Shown: in pieces, positions 28,718 to 42,200 of the stretch
How the letters are laid out: each line of letters starts with the position of its first letter
How positions within the stretch are numbered: the stretch's first letter is position 1
Assembly (NCBI GenBank): GCA_022496805.1
Contig: CM040096.1
Location: 11,223,501-11,287,500 of the forward strand
DNA length: 64,000 nucleotides
Source: Pohlia nutans
Taxonomy: Eukaryota > Streptophyta > Bryopsida > Bryales > Mniaceae
Reading direction: 5' to 3'
Notes under the pieces: generated by a model
The model's input: the letters and a program-made list of their open reading frames with translations, nothing else
What the model was told of the DNA's origin: nothing
The model's database searches: none
Position numbers and translations under genes: made by a program

Positions 28718-31700
28718 ATGGCTTCGAGTTCGTCCCTGCAATTGCGTCCCGCGCGGTTGGGCGCGTTCCCGTCGTCCACCGTCATCCCGCCCTCGTTGCT
28801 GCTCCCCTCGTCGCGCTCTTTGCAACCCGCGCGCTGCTCGTGGTCGAGGATAACCTTCGCGACGCCGCGGGAGGACGTCACCATCAGTCGACGACAACAA
28901 CAACAACAAGAATTCAGTAGTCCGCAGGAATCTTCTTCTTCTGTCGGCAATGGAAATGGAAATGGAGCTGCAGCGGTGGACAGAGCCAATGGCTCCGTGA
29001 ATGGGAATTCGTGGAGGCAGGACGAGTCAGGCAGGGTGGTCGTGGAGGAATTTCTGTTCACGCAAGACTACTTGGAGTGGTTAGATTATGACTCTGTGGA
29101 CAGGAATCATCAGAGTACCGAGCGTCGCAAGATTTGGGTGAATGCCGATTCTTCCTTGAGACCGAAATTGGTGAGTACTCCCAATGCGGCGAAACGTGAA
29201 CGGAAGACGTTGCCTGCGTCCATTGCTGAAGTGCTTCCGTTGAAGCCTGAGATTGGATTCAAATTTTACGCTCATTTGTATGCGTCCTGGTTGAAGGCTG
29301 GCAGGTACTTTCTTTCCGTGGATACCTAATTCACCACTCCATTTCTTTCTACGCTTGTTGAAAATTTTGAAACTAAACCTCAAACTTCACGAATCAGTAG
29401 GGTTATCACTTTGCTTTCAAGATTTTAGCCATCACAGTTTTGAATATGCTAAGCTTTCATACCAGGGTTTAAATTTTTTGGAGTTAAAGGATAACTTTAA
29501 TGCATCTTATTTTCCTCCGTATGATCATTACAACCATACAGAAACCTTTCCATGAATCACGGAAAAAATTCTCTTTATGATGCTGTCTGGAAACAGTCTG
29601 ATTCTACTAAAAGCCCTGTTGATACGAAGAAATCCCTAGAACTAGATCCATGAAGAAATGTCTTCACTAGATTCATGGTATACGTTCCGGCTAAAATTTC
29701 ATACTCAGGGTTTAAAACTTTTGGAGTTAAAAGGATAACTCTAATGCATCTTACTTTCCTCCTTGTAACCATACAGAGACCACTCCATGAATAACGGAGA
29801 AAATTCTCTTTATGATGTTGTCTATAAGTTCTTGGAACAGTCTGATTCTACTAAAAACCCTGTTTAGGTTGAAATGAATCGAGTAGGTGAATTGAATTGG
29901 AGAATTGAATGTTGCAGGATCAAAGACTGTCTTACACTGTTGGGAGAGGTGGACAAACTGGGTAAACTTGGTTCGATGAAGGTAGTGTGAATTCTGCTAC
30001 AATCGTTGTTCTTTTTTCTGTTTTGTTTTTGACTGCTGTAGCTCTTGAGATGATGAAAGAAATTTGAGAGGCTTACAGGAGTCTTGTTGTATTAGGTGAA
30101 TCACTCAAAATTTTACGACGCGTGTAAAACGAGAGGATCTGTGGAACATGCGTTTAGTTTTGTGACGCTCATGCGACCTTATTCAACGTTACAGCATTAC
30201 ACGATGCTTCTCTCGGTCTGTTGTCATGCAAAAGACATCGATGGTGAGTCTTTCTTCTGCTCATATTTTAGATTGCACAGCCGAGTTGATATCTTTAGCT
30301 TTTATTACTGCTAGATAGATGCCCTCATCATTGTTGGAAACTTTGGAATGGAAAGAGCGAATAACATAACATTCAGTAGCCCTCCTGGGCTGCCTTTTCA
30401 TTTCATCTGGCTTCATCCAAACACAGAATCGGCATGATAGAGACCTCCATTACTCCCTCATGCCTCGCCCCGCCATGTGTCTCTGTAGCTAATGATGGCC
30501 CCGTCGGGGATGAAATGATGTGAAATATTCCACATAATTTCATTGGGGGGAGGCAGAAGTTGTGTTCACTACTGAATGTTATGAATAACTTGAAAAATTC
30601 TTGTTCGGCAGGAGCATTGCGAGTACTTTCTTTAGTAGAGAACAATGGTTTGAAAGCGGATTGCATGTTTTACACCACTCTTATCTCTGCATGCGGCAAA
30701 GCTGGAAAAGTGGACCTTCTCTTTCAGGTGTGAACCGAAGAACCTTCTGTTCTGTTGACATTAAAGGTCTTTTAGGGATTAAAGTACAGGAAGAAGGTGA
30801 CTTTTATGATAAACATATCTTTGAAAATGGGGTCATCGTTGGTTTAGCAGTTGTACAGCTTGTGAACTTTAAACCCTATACAATGGGTGTCCTTTAAAGA
30901 GAATTTGTCCCGTGGCAGATATACCATGAAATGGAGTTGCATGGAATTGAAGCCAACGTTCATACTTTCGGAGCCATGATTGATGGGTGTGCCCGTGCTG
31001 GACAATTGCCCAAAGCCTTTGGTGCTTATGGTATAATGATGTCAAAGGTAATGTTAGTAAACGTCTCATTTTTCTGTTAGGTGTGTGTTTGTTGGAACAA
31101 CCAAACCATAAGGTAGAGGATACTATTAAGCATTTTAACCAACATGTAGGATTGTGATTTTGGGAAGATCAGTATAGAAATTGCTTGGGTACAGAGCCGA
31201 ACTCTCTTGAGATCAAAATTTTATCACCATGTATGAATTTCTTATGCAATTTCAAAGTGGGAGGTTGTAGATCACTATAAGTGACAACAGACAATTCCAT
31301 TTTCATTCAAAGATCAGTAGCCGTAGACATTTTTCCAAATCATGCTTATAAGTTCAACCAAGTGTATGAATAGATGAGTTGCTGTTGGTAACAGAGTGAA
31401 GTATAGGAGATGGGATTAGGTTTGGTATCCTCTACCTTAGATGTTTATTTTTCCTAGAGGTGAATTAACTTGGATGTAAGTTGTCAATCTTGTGTATGTA
31501 GGATGTGAAGCCCGACCGAGTTATATTCAATACGCTGATAAATGCATGTAGTCGGGCTGGAGCTGTTCAAAGGGCGTTTGATGTTTTAACGGACATGAAA
31601 TCGGAAGCAACTCCAGTGAAACCAGATCATGTCACTTATGGTGCTCTTATTTCTGCTTGTGCCCGAAATGGAGAGGTACCGCCCGAAATGTTTTTGATCA

Positions 31701-34700
31701 ATGGCTGTCTAGAATCTCAACAGGGTGTGTATGTTTGATGCACTCTGTTCATGAGGCATAGCATACAATTGTATAAATATATTTGTATCGGTTGGGTACC
31801 TCAAATATAGCTCACATGTAGTATTTTATGGGTACAGGTGGGCAAAGCTCTTGAGGTTTATCAGAGCATGCGTGAAAGCAATCTTATAGGTTCTCCCGAA
31901 TGCTACACTGCTGCTGTCCATGCTTGCAGTCAAAAAGGTGACCTGGATTATGCTCTTACAGTGTACGATGATATGAAGAAAGACGGAGTGAAACCAGATC
32001 AGGTAACTTATTGAGCAAATAGTCAGCTGCACTGATTGAGAATTGGAAGGCTAAGATAATTTTTTTGTTTTTGTCAAAGCTGAGATTCTCCTACATCATA
32101 ATATGCGTTTGTTGCGGGTAGTTTGAAATACTTTTATGTCGATGCTAGAACAAAGAATGTTGAATTAATCACTGCAAGGTGCATTTTACTTTGCGCAGGT
32201 ATTTTTCAGCGCGTTGGTAGATGTTGCTGGCCATTCCAAAGATATTGACAAGGCCTTCAGCATACTCGACAACATGAAGAAGGAGGGCATAAAGCCCAAA
32301 GCGATTGTCTACAGTTCTCTTATGGGGGTCTGCAGTAATGTAATTCACCAAAGCATCTTTTTCCTCTTCAACTAGACATCTAAATGGCTCATCAATGTTT
32401 TTAACCTCTAAATGCCCGACCTAAAACTGGAAAGTCTACTTTAGAAGCCAATGGTCAATTGTAGTAACTTTCATAACATATTTCTATCGTTAAAAATTGT
32501 AGGGTATGATTTCTTCTTTCCATTGGTACATTCTGTTACTTTCCTAAATGATTTATTTTAACTCCTATTGATATGGAAGCGGCCTCTTTTGGCCATTTAG
32601 GCACTTGGGGGTTAATGAAGGGGCTCCTGGTTCTCATGTTTGATATTTTGCCTTTCTTGAATTCCTTGCTTCTATTGGGAAAAATCTCATATTAAATTGG
32701 CTTAGGAAATTCTTATAAAGAGTTCTAGTTTCATGATGTAGTTTTCGAATTTGAACATAGAAAGATCCTGTTGCGATTTGATCTACTGACTTCATTGCTT
32801 TCTTTGGTGCTTCATGAACAGCTAGGGGATTGGGAAAAGGCACTAAAATTATACGAAGGAATTCGTTCTTCTGGAGTGCGGCCAACTGTGTCAACGTTTA
32901 ACGCTCTCATGACAGCTCTTTGTAAGTTAGTCACCCCGTGGCTGTCTTCTCGAGGGTTTTATGTTGTACGCTTTTTTAGAAGTTTATTTTTCTCCAATCT
33001 TATAGTTTCTGCCCAACAATGTGCAACTTTAATATTGCAATTCATCTCGGATCTTGTCCAATCTGCAGTGTTGACATGCCACTGACATTTAGTGTTTCCT
33101 TGCTCAGGTGAAGCCAAGAAATTTGACCAGACATATTCTGTTCTCAAAGATATGAAAGCATCAGGGATAATGCCCAACCAAATTTCGTACAGTATCTTAT
33201 TGAAGGCTTGCGAAAAGTAAGGAACTCTGCTACTTTTGGGTCCAATCTTCATGATCAGATGAGTTAAGGAAATGTTCTTACATTACACGAAGAATTTTGC
33301 AAGTATTTTCTCCTCATGGTTGGTGGTATTTCAGGATTGAAGCATTCACAGACCAGCATTTGTAACATTTCTAGTGTAGTTGTTGAGATTTCAAGTGAAT
33401 GTGCAGGGAGGGTAAAGCGGACATGGCTCTTGATCTGTTCATGAATGCAAGGACCGAGGGCATCAAGTCGAATGTGACCATTTGTGACAGCATCACAGGT
33501 ACGTGTCACCAACTTGATTACCTTAAATTTGATCTAAATCAGCAAGTGAGTTTGGATTCAACTAGTGGACTTAACCCCTCAAGGATAAAGATTTCATGGT
33601 TTTTAAATGACCAATTTGCTTGATCATATTAGGAAAAATATTATGCAGAGGGACTAAATTTTATATCACCAAAAAAATGGAGAACACTGCATGTGTTGTT
33701 TAGAAAACAAATAAAGAAGGTCCCCATATGAGCCACTCAAAAGTGCTAAATAAGACATGACCCCCATTTTGGGGTTAAAGCCTGGAGAACGAATCGCCCA
33801 CAGCTAGGATTGTCTTGGCCTTTTTTTACAAGTAGAGTTGTTGAAATCTCTTGTCTGTGTCAGTGCATTAAAGTGTAAAGTTAGTAAGGATTTTTCAGTC
33901 CATATTTATGATCTGGTAAATTCGTTTCATTAGTATTCTTGTATCCTACTGTGTTGTGATGAAGTAATTCTTAGAATTTGAGCTACAGATGCACAACGCA
34001 GATGAAAACTCTTGGTGCTCTAGGAGAAGCATCATCTCTATAGAGAACTAGGAATTATATGTTGTCTGGGTTTTGTGTACAGGACTGTGCTTACAACAAA
34101 TTCAAACCTCAGCAGCGGCGCCTCGAGTTTCACTTACCATGCTTCCTCCTGCAGATTTAAGCAGCATTGACCCTCGAGATCAATGGTATTACCTTCTTTG
34201 TGAAGCGCATAACGCATGGATTCTAATTTTTTTTGTGATCCTTTTACATGACAATCAATTCAGTGCAAAATCTAAGATTTAAGGGAGAACCAATTGATTT
34301 CCATTTTTTGACGGGAAATAACTCGCGTATGGAATGCCACCATTTACAGGTTGACATGGGCCCTTGCTATCTATCGCCAAACCATAGAAGCAGGTGCACT
34401 TCCAACAATGGAGTCTCTCTCCAGGTTGCTGGGCTGCTTGCGCAAGCCAGAAATTTCTAGAAGTGACCCAAAAACCAGCTTTGATGACAGCCACCATTAC
34501 CCCACTGGTTTTGCTCAACCTCAGCCACCACCAGTTCCCTCGACATCTTTTGATGGCTTTGGCATTTACGATCCTCGTGCCCTTGCTCTCTTTGAGGTGC
34601 CATTTCTCACTTCTCCTCGACATGCATGCAAATTATCACTTAAACAAAGTCTTTAGACTGTTTCAGGCACTTTTAGATATCATCATAAAGAGAATGTTTA

Positions 34701-36571
34701 CCCTGATTTACGGGGAGATATACCTAGGGTTACAGTGATCAGACATAAGACTCCCCACAATATCTGATCACTATGACCATTCTCTTTATGGTGTTGCCTA
34801 AAATATAATAATAATATTTTATATATGTGCGTCTATGTAACCAAATACATATTTTATATATGTGCGTTCATTTGATATATGTGAATCCATTTGATATATG
34901 TGCGTCCATGTAACCAAGGGAGAAGTTTGTAGCTATTCAAGGCTCAGCAAAGGTTTCGTTTGCTATTTGTCAGCTACTTACTAGTCATCCTAATCGGTGT
35001 TGCAGGAGGCATCAGCGCTTACTATTGCACCGACGTTTAATTATACCACTGTTCAGCCAATTGTCATTGAGGCAGAGTTGATGCCAGTATTTGCAGCTGA
35101 GGTACTTTGTTGCTTCTCCTACATTTGAAGTGTAACTCGTCGTTATTTCCTTAGGTTTGAGTGGACGAAATGAAATTGACACATTGTCTCCTAGACTCCT
35201 TTGAAGAAGCCTTTGGTTTTTACATCTTGGAGTGGTTTATTGTAATTTACCTCGATGTTTTTGGTTTCCACAGGTTTGCTTGCTTACTGTACTGAAGGGC
35301 CTCACGCAACGGCATGCTGCAGGTAATATTGCATTTCACTAAAAGGCTAGAATTATGTGACTCTATCTTACTAAACACATGAGGTTTTCATCCCATGCTG
35401 TCTTTATCTTCAGAGATTATTTTCTGCTTTTTCAATTTTCAGAATGCATTCAGTAGAGGAAGACATCAGTTTGAGAGCCGAACATTATTTAGCTGGAAAA
35501 ACCGCTCTCCAATTTTAGTGGCATTAGAGGAAATCTTTGCACACTTGGTCCCCGAGTTTCATTCAATTCCCAAGTAGATGACTATACTCTTATCAAGATT
35601 CAGAGTCTGTGCCAACAAAGTGTTATTTGTCACCTAGTGCATTTGTCATCATGCAGGATCAAAGTTCAATAGTGAATCCAAGTATTTAAAATGACTGGGA
35701 TATCTTCTAATGAGGTTTATTCTAAACAATGTTTTCTGTTTGTGAATGTTCAGGTGCACGTGTACCAGCGATAACCATCAAGTTACATGTAGAAAAGAAG
35801 GAGACTTACAGACCAAAAGGAGGCCTAATTTCTTTAACTGTAGCAAATAAGTACGTACTGCCCTCTCTTAAATAACCATCACATCAATATTAGTCTCCCA
35901 TGTGTCATCACAACCTGCAGATATGTTGCTTAAATCACATGTGACTTTTCATTTATTTGTCAAGTGCGTGAACTAAAACTATAAAGTCCATTTTCGAAAC
36001 TTATAGCCAAGAATAACAATTTCTAGAACACATCAAATACACAAGGCATGGTCTTTCTTCCTATTAACATATTTTTCTACCTTCCTAAATGATTTCACTT
36101 TTGGCTTATGTTTTCAAACAAGTGATGTATGTGAATAATGTACCATAGCCATTTTATGATGCATGATTGTGGTCCATTTTCCATGTGAGCAGGACTGGTC
36201 AAGCAGTAGCAGCACTTTTGAGACGATTACGACTCAAAGCACAAGGGAATGAGAGCTCAGGCGAGCTGCGTCTCACAGTGTTGGAGCTACAGAAGTGGCT
36301 GAGACCCAAACCAAGCACCACCGCCACCACGCCAGCTTTGAAGAACCCGTTTGTCCTCCCTCAGAAAGGGCCCTACTCGTTGCTGGCGAAAACCATAGCT
36401 GACCAGCAACGCGCCATTCGCATGGGTACTGTGGCTCCCCATCACCGTACTCTTGACATGATGACTGACATGGATATGAGGCAGGGCCATTTTCACCAGG
36501 AGGATTTCAGTTACGACAGTGCTCCCTCGCGCTCGCAGAGGGGCTTTCGCAAACGCCCCAGCAGCTTCTAA
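28718..36571 (+). CDS. MRL1: Pentatricopeptide repeat protein MRL1 (rbcL mRNA maturation), chloroplast
   Basis: Seventeen exons: 28718-29304, 29918-29981, 30096-30243, 30612-30727, 30919-31047, 31502-31675, 31838-32002, 32199-32339, 32822-32921, 33108-33216, 33407-33498, 34083-34185, 34350-34596, 35006-35101, 35274-35322, 35754-35850, 36193-36571. Junctions are GT/AG, phases agree, and 931 residues result. A Ser/Arg/Pro-rich plastid transit peptide is followed by consecutive PPR repeats, e.g. FYTTLISACGKAGKVDLLFQ, DRVIFNTLINACSRAGAVQ and VYSSLMGVCSNLGDWEKALK. The C-terminal region (ALAIYRQTIEAGALPT, QAVAALLRRLRLKAQG, ADQQRAIRMG) is specific to MRL1, which stabilises the 5' end of chloroplast rbcL mRNA in Arabidopsis and Chlamydomonas. 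The ATG at 28718 is chosen for its CCATGG context. The gene appears intact. Confidence 0.93.
29455..29875 (+). repeat. Direct duplication inside MRL1 intron 1
   Basis: Two ~175-bp segments (29460-29628 and 29700-29873) align throughout: CAGGGTTTAAA, GGAGTTAAAGGATAACT, TTCTCTTTATGATG and AACAGTCTGATTCTACTAAAA occur in the same order in both. The period is about 240 bp. Confidence 0.8.
32405..32611. mobile_element. TTAA-type MITE-like element, family C
   Basis: Flanked by TTAA at 32401-32404 and 32612-32615, with ends CCTCTAAATGCCC and a GGCACTTGGGGG-type right end. Its interior (AAAACTGGAAAGTCTACTTT...CCTAAATGATTT) resembles a segment at about 35960-36110 in the last MRL1 intron, so this is a repeat family. 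It lies in MRL1 intron 8. Confidence 0.6.
33575..33774 (-). mobile_element. TTAA-type MITE, family A, in MRL1 intron 11
   Basis: Flanked by TTAA at 33571-33574 and 33775-33778. Left end CCCCTCAAGGATAAAG; the right end CCCATTTTGGGG has lost part of the inverted repeat. Reverse orientation, with several indels, so an older copy. Confidence 0.7.
34665..34805. mobile_element. Small inverted-repeat element in MRL1 intron 13
   Basis: CATCATAAAGAGAATG near 34680 is complemented by CATTCTCTTTATGGTG near 34780, and between them GTGATCAGA...TCTGATCAC also pairs. A similar TTCTCTTTATGATG motif occurs twice in intron 1. Ends and target duplication are not clear. Confidence 0.45.
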
Positions 36572-37602
36572 TGCCAAGTCCAAGTTTCAAGGCAACTCTC
36601 TCTTTGACTCGTCAGAAGAAGGATATAAAACTCATATTAACCCGACTTGGCATTATGTTTGATGTATAACCTTCTCTTGCAGGTTATTAGTCCATATCCA
36701 ATTTGTCGAAGTGATTTTACTGCGTAGGAAGAAAAACAAACAGTTGATTTGCATGTTTGGATGTCATGACATGCGTCATTTCAAATGTTGACATGGTTGA
36801 TGGTGTGATCAGCATTTGTGTCATAGGAGACTTCGACTCTTTTTTTTCCCTCTGGCAAGGGGTCCAAATTAGGCCCTGGACTTCCTGTAGTAGCATGGAA
36901 GGTAAAGAGAAACTTACTTACCCAAATGAGCTTCGACCTCATCACATTATTATGTCTTGTTAGCTACAGTTCAAATAGAGTGGTGCTCCTCCTTTTGAAG
37001 GGGACCTGAAATTTCATCTTGTAAAGAACCTAATTATTTACACGTAGGATGTCATAACATTTGGAAGTGAATTGTAGACTTGTAGTGTTGGTGTTGGACT
37101 GTGTTTACATTCAATGTGACATTTTTCATGTTATTTCTACCGGGGTTTTTATTATTGATTCATTTAAGGTCTCATGTCATGACCCACGAGACAATGAGAG
37201 ACGACAATTTGCCATCAAAAATATGTGTCATTCAGATGCAATTTCCACACAAAATATGCACATTGGCATATGCATCCCTCAATCAAATGACAAGTGCTCT
37301 TTTAAAAGCCCCAATTCCGTTCACCCACAAAAGCTTCCAATTAGCTCACAAATGAACGGTGTTAAATTCTAATAGAATTCATTAAGCCCTAGACTTTCTA
37401 CCCTCCAAAGTTTCCAAGATTCTCTTCGATACTCTTGGACATTCTTTTCTTCACGTCTTTAATAAGTTTTCATTGCTTGATTCTTATTGAATTGCCTCAT
37501 ACAATGCTAAATGTCCTCTCACCATAGTTCCAAGAAAAATTGTTGTATTTGTAAAATTTTATCCAAGCAGTAGGGGGTTGGAACCCTATTGCTATAAAAT
37601 GT
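36572..37602. other. MRL1 3' UTR and spacer, no gene seen
   Basis: AT-rich sequence after the MRL1 stop. Short frames at 37061-37372 lack recognisable features. No canonical terminator is expected in a plant; a polyadenylation site was not identified. Confidence 0.4.
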
Positions 37603-37604
37603 TA

Positions 37605-38254
37605 CTCCCTTTGTTTTGTAATAAGAGTTCACATTTTGAACATTTTTTTCCCCTAGTTTTTGTCTTATGTTTATATTTCAAAATGTGAGCACTAGGGTTG
37701 ACTGTCCTATTACCAACCACTTAAGCAATCTGACCTATATTTGGCAGTGGTAAATCTGGAAAAAAATTATGACCGCGTTCGAAATAGGATTTCATGAGGA
37801 TTGCAAAAAATTGCAATTTATAATTTGCATTTCTCAATTTTATACAAAATTCCAAAGTGGAAAGTAACCTGCGACCCAAAACCGATCACTAGGTTTCCCC
37901 ATTTCCACACCATGTGGTGCTAACTTTCACTCATAATGATACCCAAAACCACCAACTATTTCTTCGCAATGCTTGGCGTGCCATTGGTCTACTTGAATAG
38001 TAAATTGGTGGTTTTGGGTCTCAACTGTGGTGGCCCCAAGAAAAGTCTACATCTCATATTTGGGGCAGTGGTTGGTAATAGGACAACCAACCCTATTCAC
38101 TTCAAACAAGGCGAACAATGAGAGTGACACAAAAACTACATACTACTATTAAAGATAGCCCATTTTTTGAGTATTGAGATGACTTTTTTTGGCAAAGGAA
38201 ACGTCAAGTTGAAACATGCCAAAAAAGTGGACTCTTATTATGAAACGGAGGGAG
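37605..38254. mobile_element. Stowaway-like MITE with a nested element
   Basis: Flanked by TA (37603-37604, 38255-38256). The ends CTCCCTTTGTTTTGTAATAA and TTATGAAACGGAGGGAG are inverted repeats with the Stowaway signature. The interior shares GTGACACAAAAACTACAT and the GCCAAAAA arm with the copy at 3848-4308. A 399-bp element (37695-38093) is inserted in its left half. Confidence 0.9.
37695..38093. mobile_element. TA-flanked MITE nested in the Stowaway copy
   Basis: The ends GGGTTGACTGTCCTATTACC and its near-complement (two mismatches over ~27 bp) are flanked by TA at 37693-37694 and 38094-38095. An inner palindrome pairs ACCCAAAACCACCAACTA (37941-37958) with sequence near 38003-38020. The Stowaway sibling at 3848 lacks this insertion. 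Confidence 0.75.
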
Positions 38255-38259
38255 TATGT

Positions 38260-39225
38260 GTTTGAAACATGAAAAATTACAGAAAAATCCCTAGTTAGAG
38301 TGTACTATATAGTGCCTGACCATAAGTTTCCATCACTTCCTTTTAAATGAAAAATAAACATGAAAATTGATAAAATTAGAATCTTTGAGTGAGATTTGGA
38401 CAAGTTGGAGAACACAAGATACACTACACATACATATGAGTTTTGACAAAGAAATATTTCATTTTGAACAATTTCTACTTGAAATTAAAACCCATTTTTT
38501 GACCTACTTAATTCAAACATATGTAGAAACATATTTTATTGCTTAAAAGATATAATAATCATTATAGAAAGAATGGGGATCCTTTTTAGAATCATGTGCA
38601 AAAAAGAACATGCATTTCAAAGCATTATTGACTAAGATATCAAATTTTGAAGTTTCAAATCCAAAGTTGCTCAGTTTTAATCCATTTTTTTCTTTATTTC
38701 ATATCTCATACAAAAATTCTCAAAATATTGAATTCTCTTATAATACTATTAAAGAAGACTCAATTATCTCACCAACGCACTTTACGGTTTCAAATTTGAA
38801 TAATTTTACCACCTGTAGTGTCATTTCGAAATTTGGAATTTGCAGTATTTCTGCCTGTGTAAGAGACATTGACGAAAACTTTTGACCGGTGACTGTACAG
38901 TAGAGAAGGGGATGAACGACTTGTGCGCAATGGATGAATAATGGATGAATAACGGATGCGATTTGCATTCGTTAGTAGGATTCATAGTTCGGCTCCCTCG
39001 AAGGCTTGCAGTAGTATGCTCACGTTTGCAATACGATTTCACTCCTAAACCAATTGTTTTTTCAAGCAGGGAGTGTAGAGAGGATTGTAATTTGTTGCGA
39101 CGCAACGCCTTCTCTGAATTTTCCCGGAATTTTTTGAGTATAAGGATGCATTGGTTGTAGCAACAGAGTTATAGCGGAAAGAATCCATTTCATTTCATTT
39201 CATTTCCACGGAGCAAGAATCAGTG
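38260..39225. other. Spacer and THO3 upstream region
   Basis: No gene is seen. GAATAATGGATGAATAACGGATG near 38934 is a short tandem motif. The 5' UTR of THO3 ends with a triple CATTT repeat at about 39188-39206. Confidence 0.4.
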
Positions 39226-42200
39226 ATGTCGACGACCGCGGAGGTGGTGGATGTGTCGCCGGGGTCATCCGCCCCGCTCCCTGGAAAAGAAAAGTTCCGG
39301 AACTTGCACACGCGGGAGTTTCTAGGTCATAAAAAGAAGGTACATTTTTTCAGTAACCCCTAAGTGTATTTTCTGTAGTGTAGGAAAATTGAACCCCTTC
39401 CTGCAAATCATCTGTTTTGTGTGGAAATGACTTCAGTTTGACACGATCGACACTGTTGTTGATCTTGTAGTATAGAACAAGAGCTTTAAAATGATGTATT
39501 GCAATCAGAAAATCGAGGTAAAATGAGAAAATGCCACTGCTGCAAAGTTCAGTGATGCAGATCATGGCCATGTTGGGCGTTTTAGACGCTTAGGGGTTAA
39601 TTTTCCTCTTTGCGTGCTAATACGTTATGTACATCTTAGCAAAACCCTAGGATCCTTCAAATATAACTAATCACATACTTCAAGCAGACATTGCCAATTC
39701 TCCTCATATTGTGAGATTCCTCAGCGGAGCCATCCCTAAAGGTAATAAATACAATGAGGTTGAAGCGAACACAGATTTTGTTAATCTCTTGTGAAATCCT
39801 ACAATGATCATATTAAACCCAGGCTCATCACTGTAGAACGCATATTGCACCAGTGGAAGGTACCACTCATGGTTTTAGGGTTTAGGTAGACGACTGCTCG
39901 GCCATAGGGGTACATACTCTGGGTTTAATCAGGCAGTTAACATGATCTGGTTGTATTTGGTGGTTTGCAATGAGGTTGAAATTGTGGATTGGATGCATGT
40001 TCATGCATTATTTATTTCACCTTTTTATCCACTTGTAGCGAGTGAACCCTCGGGTGTCGTTTTGTTAATGGTTCTAGTGCTCCATTAGAGAGAGCGTGGG
40101 ATATGTTGAGTCTTTATTTTCGTAAACCCTAAAACTCATGCAATGGGTGAGAATAGCACCTGGACAGATATTACTGATGCAAGCTTCTGTTTATCTATTG
40201 TAAAATTGGTGAGCTAACCAGACTCCAGGAATGGGCTTGAGTAAAGACGAATTGTTAGTGGCTCATGGTATTATACATTCATATCACCCGGATTTCCACT
40301 GTCTTTGGTACATGTTCAGGTGCATTCAGTGGCATGGAATTGTTCTGGCAAGAAGTTGGCGTCGGGCTCTGTGGATCAGACTGCGCGAATTTGGCATATT
40401 GAGCCTCATGGTCATGTATGGAAATTTTCCTTATAATTGGCGCAATTGTACCCTCTCTTCTAATACCGTGACTTGCTAAGTTCTTGTTGATTAACCCCTA
40501 AGGGACCAAGAAGCCCAAATTGGGCCTCATGTTTTTTTAGGAGTTTTGAGTAGGTCCTATTTGGACTTCTTTTTGTTCAAATTTATTTATTTTCTGAAAA
40601 ACACATGCAATGTTCTTCATTGATTCCAGTGATATAAAATCTGGTCCTATCTGAATAATATTTTTCACAATATGATCGATTGAATTTGTCATTTTAAAAC
40701 CATGAATCCTTGGTCCTTTAGGGGTTAATAGAGGGTTGTTTATGGGAACAGAGTAAGGCAAAGGATATGGAGTTGAAGGGGCACACGGACAGTGTTGACC
40801 AGCTATGTTGGGATCCCAAGCATGCGGATTTGTTAGCAACGGCATCGGGTGACAAGACAGTGCGTCTCTGGGATGCCCGCAGTGAGTATTTATCAATGTA
40901 CTCTCTAGCTTTACCTACCTCTTTCGCTTTTATTAGCTGCTGTTCAGCACTGCTCTTTCTTTCCTGAGATTTGTTGTTGTGATTGTGTTTGACTAGACTT
41001 GTGGTCTCCTTTGCACTCATCATCTCTATGCACTTCCATTTTGATTTTTGAGCTGGAAAATGAGGGGTTTTTAATGTTTATGATGATGGATGTGCTTGTT
41101 GCAGCTGGGAAATGCTCTCAGCAAGTTGAATTGAGTGGGGAAAACATCAACATTACTTATAAGCCTGACGGTAGTCACATTGCTGTTGGCAATCGAGTAA
41201 GTACTGATTCCGCTGTTTCATTTTTGGCAATGTTAAGTGGCACTCTGGGCAGGTTGTAGTGCTTTCTACTTTGGTTGAACAAACAGTGGGTTTTCTAGTC
41301 TGTTAACTAGAATCGTTAGATTGATTCGTGGTTTTCTTTTCGTGGAACCCCGAAAGAGATTTCCTTGACTCCTTAGTGTCTCTAGCTCCACCAGTGCAAG
41401 TAATAGCGAGCTAATGACACTAAGGACCTTTTCTTACTCAATGCTAAAGCTACATGTATTTATTTGCAGGATGATGAGCTGACTATTATTGATGTTCGTA
41501 AATTTAAGGCTATCCATAAACGAAAATTTACTTATGAGGTAGGTTAACTATAACCCATTGGTGTACTTCTTGTGATGTGGGGGGGCGTTATCTCTGCTGT
41601 TTATTTTTCTTCATTTTCATTTACATTCATAGTGTAAGTTTGGCTTAATATGTTGAAGGTTTCGATGCACCAGGAATTTGTACGGATCTTTAAGTCAGCC
41701 CTGAGTAGCGATCTGACCAAAGCTTGGCTTGCACAGGTTAACGAAATTGCATGGAATACAACTGGCGAGCTCTTCTTCCTCACAACAGGGAATGGTTAGT
41801 TGATATTTTAGCCCAAAGCACTTGCAATTGTAACATATGATGTCCAGATCTTTCTAAATTTCTTCATGTAGAAATCCAATTCTTCTATTTTTCCTCAATA
41901 GCAGCATTGGTCTTTAGAGAGTTTGGTTTTTACGATTTTTTTACTATTATCATTGTTCTCTTCATAGCCATGAATACTTACTTTTCGCTTCCATTACACA
42001 GGGACTGTGGAGGTTCTTGAGTATCCCTCTTTACAGACTTTACAAACACTGGTTGCACATACAGCTGGTTGTTACTGCATTGCAATTGATCCTACTGGAA
42101 GGTCTTTCCTCGAATAACCTTTGCTCAATCTAGATGCTTTCTCCTTGCTTTATTCCCTGAATTACCTTCCATGTCTGACTGGCAATTGTTTGGCTAGTGT

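Noticed and set aside
28228..29061. Long minus-strand frames over the MRL1 promoter and exon 1.
   Set aside because: They are shadows of GC-rich sequence; the plus-strand MRL1 reading is conserved and spliced.
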